Origin: Palsa-883 sp035696165 | GTDB lineage: Bacteria; Pseudomonadota; Alphaproteobacteria; Acetobacterales; Acetobacteraceae | NCBI GenBank assembly: GCA_035696165.1 | Contig: DASRQX010000136.1 | Location: 1-45,128 of the forward strand | Length of the DNA: 45,128 nt | Reading direction: 5' to 3' | Shown here: one piece after another, positions 1-7,620 of the stretch | Layout: every line of letters begins with the position of its first letter | How positions within the stretch are numbered: position 1 is the first letter of the stretch | The notes under the pieces: generated by a model | What the model was told of the DNA's origin: nothing | The model's input: only the letters and a program-made list of their open reading frames with translations | Databases searched by the model: none | Made by a program: the position numbers and the translations under genes

Positions 1-2111
1 CGATTGTTGTCGAGGGCTGCGGGCAGTCGGCGATGCAGCTCAAGGACATCGGGGCGAGCTTTCTCTCCATGTACCCCGGCAATGCCGAGCTGCGCCGCGC
101 CTTCGCCTTTCTCAAGCAGGCGCGTGCGGAGGAGAACCACATCAGCGTGCGGTTGCGCGCCAGCTTCACGACCTGGGCGCCGGTCGAGCAGGCAGCGAAG
201 CTGCGCCGTCGGATATCCACACTATCTCAGCGCATCGAGGGTTGGGGTAACGCGAAATCGACCACGGTCGTCGGTGATCCGCTGGAAGGCGTGATGAGCA
301 GCGCCCCCGGTCTGGCGCTCGCCTCGACGGCAAACCCGGCCCTGGCGCTGCTCGGCGACGCGCTGGCGATGCTGCCATGGAATCGCACGGCGTCGCCGTG
401 GGAGTCTGGAAGCGTGCTGTTCCGCCGGGCGGATGGCGGCATTTGGCCCTATGACCCGGCCGGTGGTCGCAAGCGGCCTCTGGTGGTCGATATCTTCGTT
501 GCACCCCCGGGTTCGGGCAAATCCGTCCTTGCCAACACCATCAATATCGGCCTGTGCCTCAGTTCGGCTATCATGGGCACCAACGGCGCCAAATTGCCGC
601 TCATCGGCAAGGCCGATATCGGCACATCGGCCGAAGGCTTCGTTAGGCTCATCCAGGAGGCACTCGGCCCGCGGCGCAGGCACGAGGCGATCTTCACGTC
701 GCTGCAGTTCGTGGCCGGAATGGAATTCAACATCTTCGATCTGCAGGTGGGATGCGAATATCCGCTGCCGCTTGAAAAGGCCTTCCTGCAGAATTTTCTG
801 GCGCTGGCAACGCTGCCGCCGGATCAATCGAGCCCGTTCGAGGGTATGGCCCAGTTGATCTCACTTGTCATCGACGAGGCGTACCGCCTCTGCACCGAGA
901 CCGGTGGCGGCGCCAAGCACTATCGGCCCGGCGTCGAGCCCGAGGTTGATCGAGCGATCAAGCGCCATTGCATCCAACTGCACGACGAGTCTCCCCACTG
1001 GCGCGACGTGGTCAACGGGCTGTGCGACACAGGCGAGCATCTGTTGGCGGAGCGGGCGCAACGACATGCGGTGCCCATCATCGAGGATTTGATCGGCGCC
1101 GTGCGCACCGACCAGGTGCGCGACATGTTCGACAGCCTCAAGCTGGTAGAAACGAGCGAGAAGGCGTCGCAAATCTTCGAGCGCTACATCGCCGACCTCA
1201 TCCGCCGCTTTCCGACGCTGAATGCGCCGACCAGGCTGGATTTCGGACCGGCGCGGATCATTGTGATCGATCTGCAGTATGTCGCGCCAACCGGCTCGGC
1301 CGCCGCCAACCGCCAGACGGAAATGATGTATCTGCTGGCGCGTCACATTCTCGCCCGCAACTTCTTCCTGCACCCAGAATACCTCGCCTTCGTGCCGGAG
1401 CATGTGCGCGAGTATCACCGCAGACGGTTCACCGAGGTCTACGAAACCGTCAAACGCATCGACTACGACGAGTGGCACAGAACGCAGGGGAGCGTGCTCG
1501 TGCGGGCCCAGGCCGAGCTGGACGTCCGGGAGGGCCGCAAGCACAACGTGCAGCTCGGCTTCGCAAGCCAGCGCCTCTCGGATATGGGCGATGGGGTGAT
1601 CGCGCAGAGCACTGGCCGCTTCGTGCTCGGTGCCGATGATCAGCGCGAGCGTGAGGAGATCATCAAGCGCTTCGGGCTCACTGATGCCAGCAGCAAGATC
1701 GTGCGTCACCGGCTGACCGGCCCGCGACGGGACGGCGCACCGTTCCTCGCGATCTTCCGGGCCGAGCAGGCGAACTACGAGCAGTTTCTGGTCAATTCGC
1801 TCGGCCCGATCGAGCTCTGGGCGCTTTCCACTACGCCGGGCGACACGAGTTTGCGTAATCGTCTCTACGAGCGGGTCGGCTTCTCGGAGGGACTGCGCCG
1901 GCTCTCCCGCGTGTTTCCGAACGGCTCGGCGATGGATGAGATCGAACGTCGTACCAAGGCGCGGATCAAGCAGGGTGACGCGGCCGAGCGCGTCGAGGCC
2001 GGTGTGGTGGACGAATTGGCGCGTGAACTGATCGAGGGGCACGGCCTCGGCCTCGTTCTTCGCCCCTATGACGGGGCCGCGAACGATGACCTGCCCATCG
2101 CCGCGGGGTGA
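1..2111 (+). CDS. icmB: IcmB/DotO-type (TraU-like) T4BSS ATPase, 5' truncated by window edge
   Basis: Cytoplasmic AAA+ ATPase of type IVB secretion/conjugation systems, which energises the apparatus at the inner membrane. The reading frame is already open at base 3, upstream of the first ATG at 33, so the gene enters from the left. About 700 residues are visible, against roughly 1000 for the Legionella protein. Visible motifs are a Walker A (APPGSGKSV, about bases 501-527), a Walker B-like strand (ARIIVIDLQ, near 1252-1278) and a C-terminal segment in which the chain recognises its own family pattern (QLGFASQRLSDM, then QSTGRFVLGADD). It is followed after 136 bases by the operator of a toxin-antitoxin pair, so the operon that should continue into dotD is interrupted here. 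Assignment rests on the motif pattern plus the dotD-dotC-dotB-icmT neighbours; a generic VirB4-like ATPase is the alternative. Confidence 0.85.
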   Translation, partial: IVVEGCGQSAMQLKDIGASFLSMYPGNAELRRAFAFLKQARAEENHISVRLRASFTTWAPVEQAAKLRRRISTLSQRIEGWGNAKSTTVVGDPLEGVMSSAPGLALASTANPALALLGDALAMLPWNRTASPWESGSVLFRRADGGIWPYDPAGGRKRPLVVDIFVAPPGSGKSVLANTINIGLCLSSAIMGTNGAKLPLIGKADIGTSAEGFVRLIQEALGPRRRHEAIFTSLQFVAGMEFNIFDLQVGCEYPLPLEKAFLQNFLALATLPPDQSSPFEGMAQLISLVIDEAYRLCTETGGGAKHYRPGVEPEVDRAIKRHCIQLHDESPHWRDVVNGLCDTGEHLLAERAQRHAVPIIEDLIGAVRTDQVRDMFDSLKLVETSEKASQIFERYIADLIRRFPTLNAPTRLDFGPARIIVIDLQYVAPTGSAAANRQTEMMYLLARHILARNFFLHPEYLAFVPEHVREYHRRRFTEVYETVKRIDYDEWHRTQGSVLVRAQAELDVREGRKHNVQLGFASQRLSDMGDGVIAQSTGRFVLGADDQREREEIIKRFGLTDASSKIVRHRLTGPRRDGAPFLAIFRAEQANYEQFLVNSLGPIELWALSTTPGDTSLRNRLYERVGFSEGLRRLSRVFPNGSAMDEIERRTKARIKQGDAAERVEAGVVDELARELIEGHGLGLVLRPYDGAANDDLPIAAG

Positions 2112-2247
2112 GCCCCATGTCAGTGTTGACACATCCGCCGCGTGCGCAGGCGGTCCGCGCGTCGATCCACTTGTCTGGCTGAGCCGGCCTCGATCGGTAA
2201 GATCGCGCGCTGTATCGGCTGCTCGGTGGCGCGCCGCCGTTTGCGAA

Positions 2248-2286
2248 CGGATCAGTTGATCCGCATGTTGCGGATCAACTGATCCG
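2248..2286. promoter_or_regulatory. Twin palindromic operator of the Xre-RES pair
   Basis: Two copies of the dyad CGGATCA-N2-TGATCCG lie at 2248-2263 and 2271-2286, with centres 23 bases apart. Together they form a perfect 18-base inverted repeat around a 3-base loop (2266-2268). The second dyad ends 9 bases before the ATG of the antitoxin gene at 2296. Repeated dyads directly upstream of the antitoxin are the usual autoregulatory arrangement in toxin-antitoxin loci, and the Xre-type antitoxin next door is the likely binder. The same structure would also fold as a strong hairpin in RNA and could act as a terminator for icmB, but no T-run follows it. Confidence 0.75.
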
Positions 2287-2295
2287 AGATCAAAA

Positions 2296-2736
2296 ATGTA
2301 CCCGCTTGAAGTGAGCAAGGTGATGGCGGCACTCGGCGGCGCGGGGGTCGGGGGCAGCGCGCCGAACACCTTGGTCGAGCTCGCGGCCGCCGTCGCGAAG
2401 GGGCTGCCAGGTGCCGTCGTAGCGCAATTGGCCGCCAACGCGGCCCCAAACGACGTTGAGGCGCGACGTCGGGTGGCAGCACTCGTGACATCTACGGCCA
2501 GCTTGAAGCGCCGGCCTCGGCACTCTCCGGCGGTAAGCGAGCGGGCGGAGCGTCTCGCTCGGATTGTCGCTTTGGCCCGTCAGGCGCTGGGAGACGCGGA
2601 CGAGGCGCGGGAGTGGCTCAATGCGCCACATCCTTTGCTGGGCTCGGCGCGGCCGATAGAGGTGGCGGCGACCGATTTGGGGGCCCGACAGGTCGAGCGC
2701 ATCTTGCACAATATCGAGCACGACCTGCCGGTCTGA
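2296..2736 (+). CDS. Xre/MbcA/ParS-type antitoxin (DUF2384 C-terminus)
   Basis: Antitoxin of a type II RES/Xre toxin-antitoxin module, 146 residues. The N-terminal half is alanine-rich and helical, consistent with an Xre-like DNA-binding fold. The C-terminal 50 residues show the DUF2384 toxin-binding pattern: a helix ending in DADEAREWLNAPHPLLG, followed by RPIEVAATDLGARQVERIL. The start ATG is 9 bases beyond the twin dyad at 2248-2286, and there is no strong ribosome-binding site before it. The stop codon touches the TTG start of the RES gene, so the pair is translationally coupled. By family knowledge it neutralises the downstream toxin and represses its own promoter. The pair lies inside a conjugation gene cluster, so it probably serves element maintenance. 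Confidence 0.85.
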   Translation: MYPLEVSKVMAALGGAGVGGSAPNTLVELAAAVAKGLPGAVVAQLAANAAPNDVEARRRVAALVTSTASLKRRPRHSPAVSERAERLARIVALARQALGDADEAREWLNAPHPLLGSARPIEVAATDLGARQVERILHNIEHDLPV

Positions 2737-3210
2737 TTGGGGTTGTCGGTGCCCCTGAAGCTGTTCCGCCTCGGTACGGCGGCGTTCCCGGGTTGGGACG
2801 GCGCCGGCGCGGCCGCGCAGGGCGGCCGCTGGAACCCGCCAGGCATCCCGGTGATTTATACGGCCGGCACGCTCTCTCTGGCGATGTTGGAGCGTCTCGT
2901 GCAGCGCCGGAACCTGGGCCGGACGCTTCTTGTAGAGGCTGAGGTTCCCGCCGAGCTGGCGGTGGAAGACCTGATGGCTCGGCCGCCGCCAAACTGGCGG
3001 GCCCTTGGCAGCCCAGAGGCTATGGCGGAGGGGGGAAGATGGCTCGCATCGGGTCGATCCCCAGTTCTTCGGGTGCCATCAGCCTTGGTCCCGCGGGAGG
3101 CGAACTATTTGGTCAACCCAGCCCACCCGGATGCGAGCCGGATCAGGGTTGAACCGCCCGAGATGCTTGAGTGGCACGCACGGTTGTTTGGCGTTCCCCC
3201 ACCCGCCTGA
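2737..3210 (+). CDS. RES-domain toxin (NAD+-degrading family)
   Basis: Toxin partner of the preceding antitoxin. Characterised RES toxins deplete cellular NAD+ in an ADP-ribosyltransferase-like fold. The family's three signature residues are visible: Arg in the GGRWNPPG motif (residue 31 from the TTG), Glu in AMLERLV (residue 52), and Ser in RVPSALVP (about residue 115), with NPAHPD following as in the family. The length of 157 residues is normal for the family, and the frame is intact, so the toxin appears functional. TTG at 2737 directly abuts the antitoxin stop; GTG at 2746 is an alternative start that removes only three residues. No gene of this element follows it in register. Confidence 0.88.
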   Translation: MGLSVPLKLFRLGTAAFPGWDGAGAAAQGGRWNPPGIPVIYTAGTLSLAMLERLVQRRNLGRTLLVEAEVPAELAVEDLMARPPPNWRALGSPEAMAEGGRWLASGRSPVLRVPSALVPREANYLVNPAHPDASRIRVEPPEMLEWHARLFGVPPPA

Positions 3211-3712
3211 ATGATCTGATCGGGGCGTCTGCCTCTGACGCTCCGTATCAGATTGCGGAGTACGGCGGCGGCTCTGGGGTCCGGTGCGTCAGCGGTCGAG
3301 CATTCCCGGCCTGGTCTGCAAAAGCGGTGCGCCGGCAGACCATATCCGGGCGGCGAGTCGCGATCTGTGGCTATCCGCCGTTGTCACCGGGGACGAGCAG
3401 TCGGGCAATCGGTGACCGCCGCCGCCGAAGTGTCAGCACAACGAAAGTACAGCCACGCCATTCGCAAGCAGCGCCCATAGCCTGCACCCACAATGGAGGC
3501 GGATATGGCCCATCTGACTTTGCAATTCGGCGCGGCAGTGGTCGTCCCCATCCGAACGCCCCGCAAGACGGCAAGCGGATGCGCGCATTGGCGGGTACGC
3601 CGCGCGCTGCACGAGGCGGCCGCAGCGGCGGCGGCCTCGCTCAGTTTCGGCCGGCCCGCGTCGCACATGGGCGGCATGTGGTCCATTGGTCCGGTCCCCG
3701 AATGTCCGGCGC
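3211..3712. other. Spacer between RES toxin and dotD; no confident gene
   Basis: About 500 bases without a recognisable gene. One small plus-strand frame, 3505-3735, begins with an ATG ten bases after a GGAGG-like stretch (3495-3499) and ends one base before a possible GTG start of dotD at 3737. Its roughly 76 residues contain a poly-alanine run and resemble no family I know. It could be a short leader gene coupled to dotD, or chance in high-GC DNA. No convincing promoter was found. Confidence 0.4.
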
Positions 3713-4201
3713 ATGGCGCGCGTAGCGAGGCTTGAGGTGCGACGCGAAGTCCCCGCTGCATTCTTGGTCCTCGGGCTGCTCGCCGGGTGCGCCACGGTGC
3801 AACCCGTGCCGATAACCGTTGCGACGCCAGGCATGCCAAACCCCGAAGTGGCTCTTCGGCAAAGCATGCAGCACGTCGATGCCGAGATGGCCGAACTCGG
3901 CCAGCTGCCTCCGGCGGTAGCTGCGCCGTCAACGCCGGTCATTCCGGAGGACCTGCAGCGCATCGTCTCCTTCAAGTGGGACGGGCCCCTCGATCAGGCG
4001 GTCGCAAGGCTCGCGCTAAGCATCGGTTATACCTTTTACACCACCGCGCCACCCGACGCGCAGCCGGTCGCGGTTGCGATCGAGGTCTCGTCGGTGCCGG
4101 CCTTTCAGGTGTTCCAGGTGCTCGGCGAAGAGGCCGGGACGCGCGCCACCGTCGAGGTCGATGCGCTCCACCACCAGGTGCAGGTGATCCATCATGTGTA
4201 G
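3713..4201 (+). CDS. dotD: DotD/TraH-type T4BSS outer-membrane lipoprotein
   Basis: Lipoprotein of the outer-membrane core complex of type IVB systems, working with DotC and DotH. A hydrophobic stretch ends in a lipobox (LGLLAGC) near residue 24, so the mature protein would be acylated at Cys. The body has the DotD pattern of a small secretin-N1-like domain (FKWDGPLDQAVARLALSIGY, then a strand series ending QVQVIHHV). The length of 162 residues matches the Legionella protein closely. ATG 3713 lacks a visible ribosome-binding site. GTG 3737, six bases after GCGAGG, gives a tidier 154-residue lipoprotein precursor and may be the true start. The last codons overlap the ATG of dotC (ATGTGTAG at 4194-4201), so the two are translationally coupled. 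Confidence 0.85.
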   Translation: MARVARLEVRREVPAAFLVLGLLAGCATVQPVPITVATPGMPNPEVALRQSMQHVDAEMAELGQLPPAVAAPSTPVIPEDLQRIVSFKWDGPLDQAVARLALSIGYTFYTTAPPDAQPVAVAIEVSSVPAFQVFQVLGEEAGTRATVEVDALHHQVQVIHHV

Positions 4202-5147
4202 GGTTCATGCGCACGTCGCCGTTGCGGCGATCATCGCCGTTGTCGCGGCTGGCGGGCCGTCGTTCGCCGATGGCAGCCTGACGTCGCCTTCCGTGCCGCC
4301 AGATCCGACGCCCGGTCAGGTCGAGCAAAACGTTCCGGATCTTGCCAACCCGCTGAACAAGCCGATCACCGGCGGCTCGGAGGATCCGCTGGTGGTGGGC
4401 ACGCCTGCACCGCCGTCCTTGGAGTCGCTGCAGGCGATCCGTCCCGGCGACGAGAAGGGCGACGGTCTTGAGCCGGGGCGGGCGGACATGCTGCGCACCG
4501 CGGCGTTGACCTATGGTGCGCAGGGTGGATTGGCGGCGCGCAGTTTCGCGATCAACGAGATGCTGCGCCGCTATCAGGCGCAACTCGACAGCGCCTACGA
4601 CTTCGGCGCCCTGGTGCTGCCGGTTGGCAGTGGGCAGACGCTGATGCGGCCGCCGATCGTCTCGGCCGCGCAGATGGCCTTTGCGCTCGGCGATGGCGGT
4701 CAGGTGGCACGCGAGACGTCGTGCATCTACGAGATCACGCGCGAGGCGCAGCTCGCCTCGACGCCGCCGAACTGGCGCGCCTATCTCGTGCGGGTCTGGT
4801 CTAATCCTCGCCGGCCAACCGATGGCGCGTTGCCCCGGACCAAACAGGAGGCGGCCTACTGGAACAAGTGGGTGGCGGAAGGCTGGGCGCAGGGCGAGAA
4901 GCAAGCCGTCGAGATCTTCCTGTCCGATCTGGGTAGGCTGGAGCGCGACATCGTGGGCATGGCGCGGTATCGCGTGTTGCTGCGGGCTGGTCTTGTCGAA
5001 CAGCCCAAGGTCGCCTTCCAGAACCAGCGGGTCGACGGAGGGCGCGGCAGCCTGCATGTCGGCGATCAGACCATCCGCATCACTGACCAGCCCGGGCTGC
5101 AGGGGAATCCGCGCCGTTGGGCGCCAGGCGCGGGATGCCCGCAATGA
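4194..5147 (+). CDS. dotC: DotC/TraI-type T4BSS outer-membrane protein
   Basis: Outer-membrane core component that helps DotD localise the DotH pore. Length is 317 residues, against roughly 300 in Legionella. An N-terminal hydrophobic signal (AHVAVAAIIAVVAAGGPSFA) is followed by a proline-rich linker. The family's conserved core appears as MLRTAALTYGAQGGLAARS, then YDFGALVLP and the PNWRAYLVRVW region. No lipobox Cys is obvious near the cleavage site, whereas many DotC proteins are lipoproteins, so this copy may be a plain periplasmic or peripheral protein. Position directly between dotD and dotB, with an 8-base overlap upstream, supports the call strongly. Confidence 0.88.
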   Translation: MCRVHAHVAVAAIIAVVAAGGPSFADGSLTSPSVPPDPTPGQVEQNVPDLANPLNKPITGGSEDPLVVGTPAPPSLESLQAIRPGDEKGDGLEPGRADMLRTAALTYGAQGGLAARSFAINEMLRRYQAQLDSAYDFGALVLPVGSGQTLMRPPIVSAAQMAFALGDGGQVARETSCIYEITREAQLASTPPNWRAYLVRVWSNPRRPTDGALPRTKQEAAYWNKWVAEGWAQGEKQAVEIFLSDLGRLERDIVGMARYRVLLRAGLVEQPKVAFQNQRVDGGRGSLHVGDQTIRITDQPGLQGNPRRWAPGAGCPQ

Positions 5148-5153
5148 GCCGTC

Positions 5154-6380
5154 ATGCGCTGCGTGGCCCGTGCCTCAGGCGAACGAACGTGGTCGGCACC
5201 GATGCTTGACGCTCTCGCCCCCTCCCCGATCGTTCCGTCCGAGCCGGAAATCACCTGGCCCGATGCTGGCAAACAGAGACTTCGCTGGGTCGAGGAGGCG
5301 CGCAAGAGCGCGCCCGGGCTGGACTCGCTGCTGACCTGGGCGTTCCGGTCCGGCGCGTCGCGCGTCGGTTTTCAGACCGGGCATCCGGTATGGATTGGTG
5401 TTCACGGCCGCAACCACCGCGCCACGCAGACACCGATCGACGAATTGGATTTCAGCCATATCGTCAATCATCTCTACGGCGCGGACGGCATGGCACGTTT
5501 GCAGGGGGGCAACGACTTCGACACCGCTTACGCCATTCAGCTTGACCGCTCGACGCGACTGCGCTTTCGCCTCAACGCCACGCCAACTCGAACCGCGCGT
5601 CGTGACGGCGGCAACATCGTGTTGCGGCCGATCGCGGACATGCCGCCGGCTCTCGCGGACCAGCTCGTGGAGCCGGGCATTCTCGATGCCTACCGGCCGC
5701 GCCAGGGCATGGTGATCGTCAGCGGGGCGACCGGTTCCGGTAAATCCACATTGATTGCCGGCATGACCGTGGCGAAGCTGCTGGATCCCGAGGGCAACTT
5801 CAACATGGTCGAAGGAGCCGCTCCGGTCGAGTTCCTGCTCGAACGCGTGCGCGGTCCCTCCTCGACGATCAATCAGACCGAGATTCCGCGCGATCTGCCG
5901 ACCTTCGCGGCCTTCGTGCGTGGGGCGATGCGCCGTGAACCGACCGACATCATCGTCGGCGAATGCCGCGATAGCGAGACGATGGACGCGGCGATCCAGG
6001 CGGCGATCTCAGGGCACGTGCTGACCACCACGGTTCAGGCCAACGACGTGGCGCTGACCATGCAGCGGATTGCCAGCCTCTGCCCGCCGGCCGAACGTGA
6101 GAACCTGGTCTCGGCCGTCGCACAATCGCTACGCCTTGTGATCAATCAGCGGCTGGCTCGTTCGACGGACGGGCGCCGCACGGCACTGCGCGAATTCCTG
6201 GTTTTCGATGCGGGGCTACGCGGCGCATTCCTCGGCGCGCAACCGAGCGAGTGGCCGGCACTGACGCGTCGTGCTGTCGAGGAACAGGGCCAATCCTATC
6301 GCGCCGCCATCGAGCGTGCGCTGGCAGCTGGCCGGATCTCTGAACGGACAGCCGCCCACGAGATGCGGCAGGTGGGGTGA
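5154..6380 (+). CDS. dotB: DotB/TraJ-type secretion ATPase (PilT/VirB11 superfamily)
   Basis: Hexameric cytoplasmic ATPase of type IVB systems that docks on the inner-membrane complex. It has a Walker A (GATGSGKST, residues 191-199), an Asp-box-like acidic segment (NMVEGAAPVEF), the PilT-type GAMRREPTDIIVGECRD Walker B region, and a His-box region (AAISGHVLTTTVQAND). Length from ATG 5154 is 408 residues. A second in-frame ATG at 5202 (MLDALAP) gives 392, nearer the family's usual 370-380, and may be the real start. It follows dotC by only six bases and precedes icmT by three. Confidence 0.9.
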   Translation: MRCVARASGERTWSAPMLDALAPSPIVPSEPEITWPDAGKQRLRWVEEARKSAPGLDSLLTWAFRSGASRVGFQTGHPVWIGVHGRNHRATQTPIDELDFSHIVNHLYGADGMARLQGGNDFDTAYAIQLDRSTRLRFRLNATPTRTARRDGGNIVLRPIADMPPALADQLVEPGILDAYRPRQGMVIVSGATGSGKSTLIAGMTVAKLLDPEGNFNMVEGAAPVEFLLERVRGPSSTINQTEIPRDLPTFAAFVRGAMRREPTDIIVGECRDSETMDAAIQAAISGHVLTTTVQANDVALTMQRIASLCPPAERENLVSAVAQSLRLVINQRLARSTDGRRTALREFLVFDAGLRGAFLGAQPSEWPALTRRAVEEQGQSYRAAIERALAAGRISERTAAHEMRQVG

Positions 6381-6383
6381 GCG

Positions 6384-6632
6384 ATGTGGCGTAACACTGG
6401 ACAGCCTGTGCGCCTGCTGATGCTGGATGCACGCGCCTGCCTGCCGATCCTCTCGGTGATGGTCTACTGGAGCTGGCCGACCCTCTATATCGCCATCGTC
6501 GGCGTCACGTTCTTCTCGATGATCTCGCTCCGCGGGTTGACCTTGCCGGCGATGCTGCGGCTGATCCGGTACTGGCTGGTCGGGTCCGTGCGAACGGCAG
6601 TACCGGTCTGGAACCGGCGGCGGTTCGCATGA
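6384..6632 (+). CDS. icmT: IcmT/TraK-type small T4BSS membrane protein
   Basis: Small inner-membrane protein of type IVB systems, 82 residues versus about 86 in Legionella. The family signature is clear: an N-terminal WRNTGQPVRLLMLDARACLP followed by a hydrophobic hairpin and a basic C-terminus. A GGGGTGAG stretch overlapping the dotB stop serves as ribosome-binding site. The dotB-icmT adjacency is the same as in Dot/Icm and in IncI plasmids. The last codons overlap the next gene (ATGA at 6629-6632). Confidence 0.85.
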   Translation: MWRNTGQPVRLLMLDARACLPILSVMVYWSWPTLYIAIVGVTFFSMISLRGLTLPAMLRLIRYWLVGSVRTAVPVWNRRRFA

Positions 6633-7063
6633 GCGCGGTCAACGTCGAGGCCATCGGTCGCACACTTCGGGTGCTGCTCGAACAGGCTGAGCGCCCGCTC
6701 CTCTACCGCGACCCCGCGACGGGCACGCATCTTACGGTCGATCCGCAGACCGCCGTCTCCCCGACTGGGTTCCTGCCACCTTTCGTGGTCGCGGCCGAGG
6801 CGGTCTGGCGCGAGGCGACCGGCAAGGGTTTCGCGCTGGACATGATACGCGATCCTGACGCGTTGCTCGGTTATCGGCTGCGGGCAATAGGCGCGGGCAG
6901 TTTCACCACTGTGATGCTGGCATCCATGGAAGCGATCAACCAGGTCGCCCGTCCTGAGGCGATCGTGATTAGCGAATTCAATGCGCTGTGGTCGGCGGCG
7001 ACGGATCGAGTGCGGCGCGATGCACAGGAACCACCGCGCAGCACCTATGGGGCGCGCCCATGA
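6629..7063 (+). CDS. Possible IcmS-like small T4BSS protein
   Basis: 144-residue soluble protein in the slot that icmS occupies in Dot/Icm clusters, directly after icmT and overlapping it by four bases. Its central part shows a spaced pattern like that of IcmS: a leucine-proline turn (GFLPPFVVAAEAVW), a Gly-rich acidic stretch (GKGFALDMIRDPDALLG) and then Tyr-Arg. IcmS is about 114 residues and acts with IcmW as an effector adaptor on the coupling protein. I recalled this pattern rather than aligned it, so the identity is tentative. If it is not IcmS, it is an uncharacterised conserved member of the transfer operon. The stop overlaps the next start (ATGA at 7060-7063). Confidence 0.5.
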   Translation: MSAVNVEAIGRTLRVLLEQAERPLLYRDPATGTHLTVDPQTAVSPTGFLPPFVVAAEAVWREATGKGFALDMIRDPDALLGYRLRAIGAGSFTTVMLASMEAINQVARPEAIVISEFNALWSAATDRVRRDAQEPPRSTYGARP

Positions 7064-7620
7064 GGCGCGGGCTGCTCGTGGCGTCGGCGATCGTCGCGAC
7101 GTTCGCCGCGCGTCCCACCCTTGCGGCTGACGACGCTCGCAACCAAGCGACGATCCGTGGCTGCATCCTGGCCGCGGCGGATGCCTATAGGGAGCCACCG
7201 GCGGTCCTGGTGGTCCTGCTCGATGTCGAGGACGGTTCGCTGGGAGCGGTCAGTCGGAACACCAACGGCACCGTCGATATCGGACCGATGCAGGTGAACC
7301 AGGTCTGGCTGCCAGATGTGGCTGGGCACTGGCATACGACGGAGCGCGCGGCCTTCCTGGCGCTGCGCGACAATTTCTGCGCCAACATGGAGGCCGGAGC
7401 CTGGATCCTGCGCCAGGGCCTCGACAGAGCCGGCGGGGACTTCTGGGAGGGTGTCGGCACCTATCACTCGCATGACCCCAGGTACAAGCGGGCCTATCTT
7501 CGCGCGGTGTTCGCACAGGTCACGCGGTTGCGCGCATTGGCGGAACGGGCCAGCCACCAGGCAACGCCACAAGCGCCGCCCCCTCTGATCCGGACAGCGC
7601 AGGCGGGAGGTTCAGGATGA
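7060..7620 (+). CDS. Periplasmic lytic transglycosylase of the T4BSS cluster
   Basis: Cell-wall hydrolase that locally opens peptidoglycan for assembly of the transfer channel (VirB1-like role). It is 186 residues from ATG 7060, chosen because it overlaps the upstream stop and gives a signal peptide (RRGLLVASAIVATFAARP, cleaved near ALAAD). The SLT fold is shown by the catalytic Glu57 in LDVEDGSLG, then NTNGTVDIGPMQVN and the GTYHSHDP segment. A longer frame from 6988 exists but would overlap the previous gene and bury the signal peptide. The tail is Pro/Ala-rich. Its stop overlaps the start of the icmP gene by four bases. Confidence 0.88.
   Translation: MRRGLLVASAIVATFAARPTLAADDARNQATIRGCILAAADAYREPPAVLVVLLDVEDGSLGAVSRNTNGTVDIGPMQVNQVWLPDVAGHWHTTERAAFLALRDNFCANMEAGAWILRQGLDRAGGDFWEGVGTYHSHDPRYKRAYLRAVFAQVTRLRALAERASHQATPQAPPPLIRTAQAGGSG

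Noticed and set aside
861..2438. 525-residue minus-strand frame
   Set aside because: Runs antisense across icmB and the TA operator; the composition is that of a high-GC shadow and no family pattern is present.
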